Shown one piece after another: positions 54,037 through 62,246 of a stretch of 64,000 nucleotides of DNA. A program made the position numbers and the translations under genes. Source of the DNA: JACKIC01 sp964543795. Its GTDB lineage: Bacteria > Planctomycetota > UBA1135 > UBA2386. How positions within the stretch are numbered: the first letter of the stretch is position 1; each line of letters begins with the position of its first letter. The notes under the pieces were generated by a model. It did no database searches. It saw nothing but the letters and a program-made list of their open reading frames with translations, and was not told where the DNA came from. The stretch covers positions 62,001 to 126,000 of the forward strand of contig CAZIZN010000010.1 of the NCBI GenBank assembly GCA_964543795.1. The letters are read 5' to 3'.

Positions 54037-55322
54037 TCACCCGCCACGCAGCCGTTCGATCTCGGCCAGCCGCTCGGCGATCTTCTTCTCGAAACCGCGG
54101 TCGCCGGGCTCGTAGAAGCGCACGCGCGCCAGCTCCGGCGGCAGGCACGACATGCGCGCGACGCCGTCCACCGTGTCGTGCGCGTAGACGTAGCCGTCGC
54201 CGTGACCGAGATCGGCGGCGAGTTTCGTCGTCGCGTTGCGCAGGTGCGGCGGCACCGGGAACTGCTCGCCGCGCCGCGCGCGTTCGCCCGCAGCCATGAT
54301 CGCCGCGATGACCGAATTGCTCTTCGGGGCCGCCGCGAGGTAGATCGCCGCCTGCGCCAGCGGCAGGCGCGCCTCGGGCAGACCGAGGAACTGCGCGGCC
54401 TGCAGCGCCGCGACCGCGACCTGCAGCGCCATCGGATCGGCGAGGCCGACGTCTTCGCTGGCCATCGCCACCAGGCGCCGCGCCGCGTGCACGGGATCGG
54501 CGCCGGCTTCGAGCGCGCGCGCGAGCCAGTAGACCGCGGCCTGCACGTCGGAGTTGCGCAGGCTCTTGTGCAGCGCCGACAGAAGGTCGTAGTGCAGGTC
54601 GCCGTCCTTGTCGTGGCGCAACACGCGCTGCTGGAACGCTTCGTCGACGAGTCCGGCGGTGATCACCTCGCCGTCGAGACACGTCGCCGCGCACGCCTCG
54701 AGGCAACCGAGCGCGCGCCGCGCGTCACCGCTCGCGAGCGCCACGAGCCGTTCGAGCGCCCCTTCGCCGAACGACAGGCCACGCACCCCCAGGCCGCGGT
54801 CGCGGTCGGCCAGCGCCTGCGCGACGAGACCCGCCACCGCCTGCGGCGACAACGGCTGCAGCGGCACGACGCGNNNNNNNNNNTGGTCGCCCCGATCAGC
54901 ACGAACTCACCGCGTTCGACGTGCGGCAGGAACGCGTCCTGCTGCGCCTTGTTGAAGCGGTGGATCTCGTCGACGAAGACGAGCGTGCCGCGTCCGTCCT
55001 TGCTGCGCCGTGCCGCGGCTTCGGCGACGGCCTCGCGCACCTGCGCGACGCCCGCGAGCACGGCCGAGAACGGTTGGAAGTGCAGGTCGGCGCGCTGCGC
55101 GATCAGCAGCGCGAGCGTCGTCTTGCCGACGCCCGGCGGCCCCCACAGCAGCAACGACCCGGCGACCCCGTTCTCGATCGCGCGCCGCAGCGCCTTGCCT
55201 TCGCCGACGACGCCGTCCTGGCCGAGGAACTCGTCGAGCGCGCGCGGACGCATGCGTTCGGCGAGCGGCGGCAGCGGGCCCTTGCGGGGCGCTTCCTCGG
55301 GCAGATCACCGAACAGGCTCAT
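54037..55322 (-). CDS. rarA: Replication-associated recombination protein RarA (MgsA), interrupted by a scaffold gap
   Basis: An AAA+ ATPase acting at stalled replication forks. The 5' part (55322 down to ~54884) has the Walker A motif LLWGPPGVGKTTLALL, Walker B LVFVDEIHRFNKAQQ and ends RGEFVLIGAT. The 3' part (from ~54873) resumes RVVPLQPLSPQAV and carries the rest of the family: ASGDARRALGCLEACAA, DLLSALHKSLRNSDVQAAVY, AAPKSNSVIAAI and YAHDTVDGVARMSCLPPELA. Family members have about 16 residues between those ends (T-E-N-P-S-F...LLSR), so roughly 48 bases are represented by ten Ns. It is one gene, not two. Its start overlaps the upstream lipoprotein stop (ATGA). Confidence 0.9.
54874..54883. 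other. Assembly gap (10 N)
   Basis: Ten ambiguous bases inside rarA. By comparison with the RarA family about 48 bases are missing, so the N run is a placeholder and downstream coordinates are offset from the true genome. Confidence 0.95.
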
Positions 55323-56182
55323 CGCCCGCCCCGCCGCGCGGCGACGAGCCGCATCGTGAACACGCGCGACGGATCCGTCGGGTGCACCGACGTGATCGCG
55401 AGGATGCCAGCGCACAGCGCAAGCGGCGAGTGCGGGTCCGTGACCAGGATGTGGTTCTGCAGCGCGGGATCACCGTTGATCAGCAACTCGTGCGGCAACG
55501 ACCAGGCCGGCACTGCGGCGTCGCCGATGCCTTCGCCTTCCACCACGCGCACGTCGTCGAAGTGTGCGCGCATCGACATACGCGCACCGAGATGCGTGAT
55601 CACCGACCACAGCGACGGCATGTCGACGACCTCGTAGAGCAGAGGGCGCAGGATCGGACTCTTGCGCGCGATCGCCAGCAGCTGGCTCAAGGCCAGTTGC
55701 GCGCGGAAGGTCTCGGGCCAGTCTTCGGGCCCTCTGTTGAGCATACCCTTGCCGCGCTGTTCGCCTTCGCCCCGGCAGGCGCGCGCGAGGCCCCGCTCGA
55801 GGAAATCGCGCTGGAGCTTCAGCGTCTCCGCGCCCAGCAGTTCGCCGTCGCCGGTGTGCACTGCAGAGCGCACGCGCACCAGTTCGCGCGCCTTGCCGTC
55901 TTCGTACGTCCACGAGACCGGTTCGATCGCCTCGACCGCGACGTGCAGGAACCAGTTGCGCACCTGTTCACCCGTCTGCAGGCGCAGGCCGAACAACACC
56001 GCGTCGCCGACCGCGACGCCGACTCCCGGCGCGAGCGCGTCGAACCCTCTCGGCAGGTCTGCTGCGGCCACGAACGCCGACGCCGCAACCACCTCGTGTT
56101 CGCGCGTCGCCCACTGCGGATCCAGCGCACCGCTCGCGCAGCCGGCGGCGACGAACACGCAGCACCACCACGCATGGCGCAT
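55319..56182 (-). CDS. Hypothetical lipoprotein
   Basis: A 287-aa lipoprotein (lipobox VAAGC, Cys at ~15). I do not recognise the family. The mature domain is mixed alpha/beta with landmarks VSWTYEDGKARELVRVRSA, GPEDWPETFRAQLALSQLL and WSLPHELLINGDPALQNHIL. Its last four bases overlap the rarA start codon and it lies three bases after the trmH-like gene. The three genes form one operon although their functions look unrelated. Confidence 0.6.
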   Translation of the reverse strand: MRHAWWCCVFVAAGCASGALDPQWATREHEVVAASAFVAAADLPRGFDALAPGVGVAVGDAVLFGLRLQTGEQVRNWFLHVAVEAIEPVSWTYEDGKARELVRVRSAVHTGDGELLGAETLKLQRDFLERGLARACRGEGEQRGKGMLNRGPEDWPETFRAQLALSQLLAIARKSPILRPLLYEVVDMPSLWSVITHLGARMSMRAHFDDVRVVEGEGIGDAAVPAWSLPHELLINGDPALQNHILVTDPHSPLALCAGILAITSVHPTDPSRVFTMRLVAARRGGR

Positions 56183-56185
56183 CGT

Positions 56186-56974
56186 TCAGCCCCGTTGCCG
56201 CTGCGCTTCGAACAGCAGCACGCCGGCCGCGACGGCCACGTTGAGGCTCTCGACCGGCAGGCGCAGCGGAATGCGCACCCGCACGTCGGCCGCGGCGAGC
56301 AGCTCCGCCGGCACGCCCGCGGCCTCGGCGCCGACGACGAGCAGCGTCGGCGAGGTCAGCTTCGCCGCCGTGTACACGACCTCGCCGCCGCCGTCGGCGA
56401 CGACGATCTGCAGGCGGTGCCGGCGCGCGAACGCCACGACCGCCGACGCATCGAGGCGGTGCAGCACCGGCAGCCGGAACACCGAACCCATCGACCCGCG
56501 CACGGCCTTGTCGCGGAACGGATCCGCACCGCCCTGCATCGCGACGACGCCCGTCGCACCGGCCGCTTCGGCGGTGCGGAGCAGCGAGCCGAGGTTGCCC
56601 GGATCGCGCACCCCGGCGGCAACGACGACCAGCGGGGCGAGGTCGCCGCGCAGCAGATCGGCCTCCTGCACCGCGGGCTTCTGCACGAGCACCGCGACAC
56701 CCTGGGGTGTGTCGAGCGCGCTCATGCGCGCCAGCGCCGCGTCCGTGCACTCGAGGAAGGTGTCGGCGCGCTGCTGCAGTTCGCGCGCGAGATCGACATC
56801 GCCGAGGCGCGGCGACACCGCGGCCTCGACCACCCGCAGGCCGGCGGCCAGCGCCTCGCGCACGAGGCGGGTGCCTTCGGCGAGCAGCACCCCGTCGAGC
56901 CGGCCCTCCGCGGCGTCGCGGAAGCGCTGCACCGCGGGGTTCTTGCCGGAAGTGATCTCGCGCCGGGAGGGCAT
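56186..56974 (-). CDS. TrmH/SpoU family RNA 2'-O-methyltransferase
   Basis: A 262-aa SPOUT methyltransferase. An N-terminal substrate-binding domain (~1-105) opens EITSGKNPAVQRFRDAAEGR. The knotted SAM-binding domain has the three motifs: VRDPGNLGSLLRTAEAAGA with the catalytic-type Asn and Arg, LLVVGAEAAGVPAELL, and IPLRLPVESLNVAVAAGVLL. It methylates ribose in tRNA or rRNA; the target cannot be told from sequence. It starts the operon leading to the lipoprotein and rarA. Confidence 0.9.
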   Translation of the reverse strand: MPSRREITSGKNPAVQRFRDAAEGRLDGVLLAEGTRLVREALAAGLRVVEAAVSPRLGDVDLARELQQRADTFLECTDAALARMSALDTPQGVAVLVQKPAVQEADLLRGDLAPLVVVAAGVRDPGNLGSLLRTAEAAGATGVVAMQGGADPFRDKAVRGSMGSVFRLPVLHRLDASAVVAFARRHRLQIVVADGGGEVVYTAAKLTSPTLLVVGAEAAGVPAELLAAADVRVRIPLRLPVESLNVAVAAGVLLFEAQRQRG

Positions 56975-57008
56975 CTGGGCCGCAGGCTATCGCGTCGCTC
57001 GGGGGGCG

Positions 57009-57689
57009 CTACTTCTTCGCCTTCTTCGCCGTCTTGGCCTTCTTCGCCGTCTTGGCCTTCTTCGCAGTCTTGGCAGCCTTCGCCGCCTTCGCCTGCCCGG
57101 CGGGCTTCCTGGCCGCCTTGGGCGCCGGCTTCGCGGCCTTCTTCGCCGGCGGCTTGGAAGGCTTCGCCGCGGCGCTCCCGCGCTTCGACGCCTGCTTCGG
57201 TGCCGGCGCCGCGGCCGCCGCCCCGCCCCGCAGCTCCGCGAGCTTGCTGCGCACCTGCTCGGCGTGCCCCTCCGCCTTCACCGTCGGCCAGTGGTGCGCC
57301 AGGTTGCCCGCCGGATCGATCAGGGCCGTCGAACGGATCACCCCGAGCACCTTCTTGCCGTACATCGTCTTCTCACCGAACGCGCCGTACGCGTTCATGA
57401 CCTTGCGATCGGCATCGGTCAGGAGGCGGATGCCGAGCTTGTACTTCGCGATGAACTTCGTGTGGGCCGCCGCACCGTCGGCGCTGCAGCCGAGCACCTC
57501 GGCGTCGAGCGCGCGGAAGTCGGGCAGGGCCGCCGTGAACTCGCACGCCTCGACCGTGCAGCCGGGCGTGTCGTCCTTCGGATAGAAGTAGAGCACGACC
57601 CAGCGTCCACGCAGGCCTTCGAGGGAAATGGACTTGCCGTCCTGGTCGGGCAGCGAGAAGTTGGGAGCAGGGGAGCCGATCTGGAGCAT
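57009..57689 (-). CDS. Peroxiredoxin (BCP/PrxQ) with lysine/alanine-rich histone-H1-like tail
   Basis: A 226-aa protein. Residues 1-150 are a complete BCP-type thiol peroxidase: GSPAPNFSLPDQDGKSISLE, YFYPKDDTPGCTVEACEF with the peroxidatic Cys44 and resolving Cys49, and AYGAFGEKTMYGKKVLGVIR. It reduces peroxides using thioredoxin. Residues ~155-226 are an added tail of Lys, Ala and Pro (KKAAKPAPKAARKPAGQAK, then KTAKKA repeated), like bacterial histone-H1-type proteins that bind DNA. The start at 57689 gives the standard N terminus. It is divergent from the cytochrome operon. Confidence 0.88.
   Translation of the reverse strand: MLQIGSPAPNFSLPDQDGKSISLEGLRGRWVVLYFYPKDDTPGCTVEACEFTAALPDFRALDAEVLGCSADGAAAHTKFIAKYKLGIRLLTDADRKVMNAYGAFGEKTMYGKKVLGVIRSTALIDPAGNLAHHWPTVKAEGHAEQVRSKLAELRGGAAAAAPAPKQASKRGSAAAKPSKPPAKKAAKPAPKAARKPAGQAKAAKAAKTAKKAKTAKKAKTAKKAKK
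57022..57075 (-). repeat. 18-bp tandem repeat encoding the peroxiredoxin tail
   Basis: Three tandem copies of an 18-bp unit (GGCCAAGACGGCGAAGAA on the coding strand), the third with two changes. Each encodes six residues of the Lys/Ala tail. Such repeats can expand or shrink in frame. Confidence 0.85.
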
Positions 57690-57837
57690 GCCGCGATGAT
57701 CGCGGCGCCAAGGTCCAGGACAAGCGGAGGGACGGGAAAGCCTGGGCAACATGCCCTCGTCGAATACGCACTCGACAGCATCCCGCTCGCAGCGATCCCC
57801 GCTGCAATACGCCTTCCACTCCCTCTCGCTCCCCCAC

Positions 57838-59280
57838 ATGCCCGACTCCACCCCCCGGCTCGGCACGATCGGCCGCGTTCACCGCCTCCTGCGTTCGAAC
57901 TGGCTGACGTCGGCCGGCGCCGCGCTGATGACGCTCGCCCTGCTCGCCGGCGCGACGCTCGTGGCGATGCACACGATGGGCGGCGTCTGGGCCGGCCCCT
58001 ACGTCGGCCTGGCCCTCACGCTCGGAGTGCCGGCGATGTTCCTGCTGGGCCTCGTGCTCGTGCCGGCAGGCCTCGTCCTCTACCGCGGTCGGCTGCAGGA
58101 ACGCCTCGCGACCATGACGGAACGGCCGATCTACCTGGCCCGCGCCGTCGTCGTGCTCACCTGCGTGAACTTCGCGGCTGTCGGCACGGTCGGCTACAGC
58201 GGCGTGCACTACATGAGTTCGACGCAGTTCTGCGGCAAGGCCTGCCACGTCATGGAGGCGGAGCACGTGGCCTACCTGCGTTCGCCGCACCAGCGAGTCG
58301 ACTGCGTTGCCTGCCACGTCGCCCCGGGCGCACAGGGGTTCGTCGAGGCCAAGCTGAACGGCACCAAGCAGTTGATCGGCACCGTACTCGACAACTACCA
58401 CCGGCCGATCCCGACGCCCGTGCACAACCTGGTGCCCGCGCATCAGACCTGCGAACAGTGCCACTGGCCCGAGAAGTACCTCGGCACGAAGCTCAAGGTG
58501 AAGCCGCACTTCCGCACCGACGAGAAGGTCAGCGCCTACACCAACGTGCTGCTGATGCGCACTGGCGGCACGCGTCCGGACGGCCAGTCGGTCGGCATTC
58601 ACTGGCACGTGCACCCCGAAGCCGTCGTCGAGTACGTCGCCAGCGATCCGGCGCGCACGCAGATCCCGTGGATGCGCGTCGTCAAACCCGACGGCACGGA
58701 GGAGATCTTCACGACACCGGGGGTGCCGGCGGATCCTCGGCCCGAGGGAGAACTGCGCCGCATGGACTGCAACGACTGCCACAACCGCTCGGCGCACGCC
58801 TTCGAACTGCCGGGCGACGCGCTCGACACCGCGTTCGCGAACGGTCTGCTGCCACGCGACCTGCCGTTCCTCAAGAAGCACGCCCTGGCGGCGCTGGAAG
58901 CCGAGTGGACCCGCGACAACGCTCCCGAGGGCATCCGCCAGCACCTGCAGCAGGCCTACGCGAAGGAAGGCGGTATCGACGAACTGCGCCGACAGAAGCT
59001 CGAACTCGCGATCCCGCAGATCGCCGACATCTGGATGCGCAACATCTGGCCGGAACGCAAGCTCGGCTGGAACACCTACCCGGACCTCGCGACGCACTTC
59101 GGCTGTTTCCGCTGCCACGACGGCAAGCACACGTCGCCGCAGGGCCGCACGGTGTTCGGACCGACGCTGATGGAGGACGGCGCACCGATCCGCGACGGCA
59201 GTTGCGACAAGTGCCACGTGGTGCTCAGCGAGAACGAGGAGGACCCGGCAGTCCTCGACGCCTTCGGTCTCAAGCGCTGA
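57838..59280 (+). CDS. Membrane-anchored multiheme cytochrome c, NapC/NirT-like
   Basis: A 480-aa inner-membrane protein. Three hydrophobic helices (~23-45, ~55-82, ~101-120) are followed by a periplasmic multiheme domain. Haem sites are CGKACH (132-137, a CxxxCH form with a following Met), CVACH (156), CEQCH (205), CNDCH, CFRCH and CDKCH, six in all. The NapC/NirT signature is FCGKACHVMEAEHVAYLRSP then HQRVDCVACHVAPGA. Family members oxidise quinol and pass electrons to periplasmic acceptors, as CymA does in Shewanella. It heads a plus-strand run of cytochrome genes; the next gene starts five bases after its stop. Confidence 0.88.
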   Translation: MPDSTPRLGTIGRVHRLLRSNWLTSAGAALMTLALLAGATLVAMHTMGGVWAGPYVGLALTLGVPAMFLLGLVLVPAGLVLYRGRLQERLATMTERPIYLARAVVVLTCVNFAAVGTVGYSGVHYMSSTQFCGKACHVMEAEHVAYLRSPHQRVDCVACHVAPGAQGFVEAKLNGTKQLIGTVLDNYHRPIPTPVHNLVPAHQTCEQCHWPEKYLGTKLKVKPHFRTDEKVSAYTNVLLMRTGGTRPDGQSVGIHWHVHPEAVVEYVASDPARTQIPWMRVVKPDGTEEIFTTPGVPADPRPEGELRRMDCNDCHNRSAHAFELPGDALDTAFANGLLPRDLPFLKKHALAALEAEWTRDNAPEGIRQHLQQAYAKEGGIDELRRQKLELAIPQIADIWMRNIWPERKLGWNTYPDLATHFGCFRCHDGKHTSPQGRTVFGPTLMEDGAPIRDGSCDKCHVVLSENEEDPAVLDAFGLKR

Positions 59281-59285
59281 GGACC

Positions 59286-61061
59286 ATGGACGACGGCGTT
59301 CGGACCTTGCTGTTCGCCGCGCTCGTGGCGCTGCAGGCAGCTGGCCTGCCGGCCCAGGATCCGGCGCCGACCCCGCAGCCGCCACAGCAGCAACCGCCGC
59401 CGCAGCCGCAGCAGCCGCCGCAGCAGCAACCGCCGCCGTCGACGCAGCAGCCGCCCAAACCGGAGCCGATCGATCCCGCCAAGGCCGCTGCCGACTTGCT
59501 CAGGAAACGACTCGGACTGCAACCGGGCCCCGCGGGCGAGCCGCCGGCCGGGCCACCTGCGAAACCTGCGGAAGCGGTCCCGGAGGATCCGGATCGACCG
59601 GCCCGCACCGAGGAGCCGGCGGCGGCCGGAGCGGCCCAGCCGGCCGCGCCCCAGGACCCGCAACCGCAGCAACCGCCGCCGCAGGACCCCGCCGAAGCGG
59701 CCAGGCGCGCCCTGCAACGGCTGATGCCCGAAGCGAAGCCGCCCGAGGCGGCGCCGATCCCGAACGCGCAGGGCACTCCGGACACGACGCTGCCGCCCGG
59801 TCCGGACGCCGCCGCGAAGGCGCCGCTGCCGGAGAAGGTCGGCACCGAGTGGCACGGTGTGCTCGCGATGCGCTACCGGGCGCGCCACGGCGACGGCGAG
59901 AACGACCACGAACTCGCCGCGCGTGCGTTCCTCGACATCGGCAACGGGGCGCGCGACCCCTTCACGTTCCACCTCGCCGCCTACGGCTTCGCCGATCTCG
60001 ACGGCAGCGACCCGGGCGACCCGTTCGCCGGCCTCGACGAGAGCCTCGGCGAACTGAACGGCCGCATCTACGCCGCCCACGTCGACGCCCACCGGCTGCC
60101 GGGCCTCGAACTCGCGCGCCTGGGCCGACAGGACCTCGTCGAGACGCCGACGCCCGTGACCTTCGACGGGCTGCGCGTCGACAGCGAGCGCTTCGGCTCG
60201 GTCAAGGCGTTCCTCTCCGCCTACGGCGGCGTGCCCGTGCACCACTTCGAGGCATCGTCCTCCGGCGACTCGATCTACGGCGTCGGCGGAGGCTTCTCGC
60301 CGTGGCACGCGGCGCGCGTGCGGCTCGACTGGATGTCGATCCGCGACGAGTTCCTGCCACTCGACCGCGAGGACGACGTGCTCGGCGCCCGGTGGTGGCA
60401 GGACTTCGAAGGCGTGCAGCTGCACGGTCTGCACACCTGGGTCGACGGCAAGCCCCGCGACCTGCACGTCGGCGCGCGCGGCGGCGTGGACCTGCCGGTC
60501 GTGTTCGCCGTCGACTACCGCGAACTGCTCACGACGCAGCGCGCGCAGGTCACCGAACTCGACCCCTACTACGCGATCGCCGGCGAGTACCGACCCTACC
60601 GCCAGATCGACGCCACGCTGAGCCGCGACCTCGGCGAGGACGTGACGGCGACCCTCGGCGGCGCGATGCGCCGGCTCGCGGACGGCGGCGACGAAGGCAC
60701 CTTCAACCGCGAGTTCGACCGGCTCAACGCGGACCTCTTCGTCGGCCGTGTGTTCGCGGATGAACTGTCGCTGTCGCTCGGTGCGAGCTGGTGGGACACG
60801 GACGACGAGGACTACCGCGCGTTCACGGGCGAACTGCAGTACGAGACCGCGCAGGGCCTGCGGCTCTCGCTCGGCTCCGGCTACGATCTCTTCAAGTACG
60901 ACGTGTTCAGCGATCGCGAACGCATCGACGTGCACACGCTCTACGTGCGGGCCGTGCAGCGACTGAGCGCCAGCGTGCGCCTCGACGCCGCCTACGAGTT
61001 CGAGACCGACGACGACGACGACTACCATGTGCTCCGCGTGGAGGTGATATGGACGCTGTGA
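59286..61061 (+). CDS. Outer-membrane beta-barrel protein with Pro/Gln-rich N-terminal region
   Basis: A 591-aa exported protein. The signal peptide ends about LPAQDP. Residues ~25-185 are low-complexity Pro/Gln/Ala (PQPPQQQPPPQPQQPPQQQP), which could span the periplasm. Residues ~190-591 are a predicted barrel of about 16 strands with alternating patterns (HGVLAMRYRARHGDGENDHE, GVGGGFSPWHAARVRLDWMS, VRLDAAYEFETDDDDDYHVL) ending VEVIWTL. It resembles alginate-export-type porins more than MtrB; there is no CxxC near the N terminus. Its position between two multiheme cytochrome genes suggests it holds a cytochrome in the outer membrane, as in porin-cytochrome complexes. It overlaps the next gene by 13 bp. 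Confidence 0.75.
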   Translation: MDDGVRTLLFAALVALQAAGLPAQDPAPTPQPPQQQPPPQPQQPPQQQPPPSTQQPPKPEPIDPAKAAADLLRKRLGLQPGPAGEPPAGPPAKPAEAVPEDPDRPARTEEPAAAGAAQPAAPQDPQPQQPPPQDPAEAARRALQRLMPEAKPPEAAPIPNAQGTPDTTLPPGPDAAAKAPLPEKVGTEWHGVLAMRYRARHGDGENDHELAARAFLDIGNGARDPFTFHLAAYGFADLDGSDPGDPFAGLDESLGELNGRIYAAHVDAHRLPGLELARLGRQDLVETPTPVTFDGLRVDSERFGSVKAFLSAYGGVPVHHFEASSSGDSIYGVGGGFSPWHAARVRLDWMSIRDEFLPLDREDDVLGARWWQDFEGVQLHGLHTWVDGKPRDLHVGARGGVDLPVVFAVDYRELLTTQRAQVTELDPYYAIAGEYRPYRQIDATLSRDLGEDVTATLGGAMRRLADGGDEGTFNREFDRLNADLFVGRVFADELSLSLGASWWDTDDEDYRAFTGELQYETAQGLRLSLGSGYDLFKYDVFSDRERIDVHTLYVRAVQRLSASVRLDAAYEFETDDDDDYHVLRVEVIWTL

Positions 61062-62071
61062 CCACGAACCTTCGCCGGTGGTGGTGGATCGCCCTGATCG
61101 GCGCCTGGCTGGCGACCGCCGCCTGCCTCTCGCTGGGCCCGACGCGGCGTGCAGAGCCCTCGTTCCCGCACCGCGTGCACGTGGTCGACAACGGGCTGGC
61201 CTGCTCGTTCTGCCACGCCGCCGCCACGGCCGGCGAGCGCCCGGGACAGCCACCGCCCGAACTCTGCGCGCAGTGCCACGATCGTTTCGACGCGGACAAG
61301 CCGCCCGAGCGGCGGATCGCGGCCTTCTACGACGAGAACAGCCGCTACAAGACCGTGGCCGACGCGTCGCTGCCCGCGGACGTGCGGTTCTCGCACCGCG
61401 CGCACGTCACCGACGCGAAGCTCGAGTGTGCAGCGTGCCACGGCGACGTCGGCGAGCAGACCGAGGTGCCGCTGGCGCCGCTCGTGCAGAAGGCAGCCTG
61501 CATGGACTGCCATGCGCAGTACGGCAAGGCCAACGCCTGCAGCGAGTGCCACTCGACGATCGACGAACTCTGGCAGCCGCGCTCGCACGCGCAGGGCTGG
61601 ATCGAGGGTCACGGCCACGTCGTCCGGCACGGCAGCGAACTGAGCGCCGATCGCTGCGATCTCTGCCACATCGAAGGCAGCGGCTGCACGTCCTGCCACG
61701 AGCAGATGGCGCCGCGCGACCACAACCAGACCTTCCGCCTGCGCACGCACGGCCTCGCTGCGTCGATGGACCGCAGCCGCTGCCACGTCTGCCACAAGCA
61801 GGACTCGTGCGAGCAGTGCCACCAGTCGACGCGGCCCCGCAACCACCGCGGCGCCTTCGGCTCCCCGCAGCAGGGCCACTGCATCGGCTGCCACCTGCCG
61901 CTCGCCGACAGCGGTTGCGCAGTCTGCCATCGCTCGACGCCGAGCCACGACCTCGCGACGCCCCTGCCGCCGAGCCACTCGCCGGCGATGAATTGTCGAA
62001 TGTGCCATGGCAACGGCCAGCCGCTGCCACACCCGGACGGCGGACACGTCTGCACCTCCTGCCACCGCTAG
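61049..62071 (+). CDS. 13-heme c-type cytochrome
   Basis: A 340-aa exported cytochrome. The N-terminal signal (RRWWWIALIGAWLATAAC) may be a lipoprotein signal with Cys26. Thirteen CxxCH sites occur in ~300 residues: CSFCH, CAQCH, CAACH, CMDCH, CSECH, CDLCH, CTSCH, CHVCH, CEQCH, CIGCH, CAVCH, CRMCH and CTSCH. Many free His residues could serve as distal ligands, with SFPHRVH and RFSHRAH before the first and third sites as in cytochrome c7/c3-like modules. This haem density suits a molecular wire, comparable in role to MtrA, though the sequence is not obviously an MtrA. The start overlaps the barrel gene, so the two are translated together. Confidence 0.88.
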   Translation: MDAVTTNLRRWWWIALIGAWLATAACLSLGPTRRAEPSFPHRVHVVDNGLACSFCHAAATAGERPGQPPPELCAQCHDRFDADKPPERRIAAFYDENSRYKTVADASLPADVRFSHRAHVTDAKLECAACHGDVGEQTEVPLAPLVQKAACMDCHAQYGKANACSECHSTIDELWQPRSHAQGWIEGHGHVVRHGSELSADRCDLCHIEGSGCTSCHEQMAPRDHNQTFRLRTHGLAASMDRSRCHVCHKQDSCEQCHQSTRPRNHRGAFGSPQQGHCIGCHLPLADSGCAVCHRSTPSHDLATPLPPSHSPAMNCRMCHGNGQPLPHPDGGHVCTSCHR

Positions 62072-62246
62072 GCACCTGCGCCCACCACGGCGGCGCACCG
62101 CATCGCACCTACGCCCAGAGACCCGGCGGTTTTCGCCGTTCGGCGACTCGCTCCACCGGCCGGATGGGCGACACTTCCCCGTGTCACGCCAGCGTCATTC
62201 CGACGCAGCGCGACCCCCTCTCTCTCCTCCCAAGTGGAGCACGATC

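Noticed and set aside
62120..62140. Short inverted repeat CGGCG...CGCCG upstream of the OmcA-like gene, considered as a terminator or operator
   Set aside because: The stem is only five base pairs and such matches arise often by chance at this base composition.
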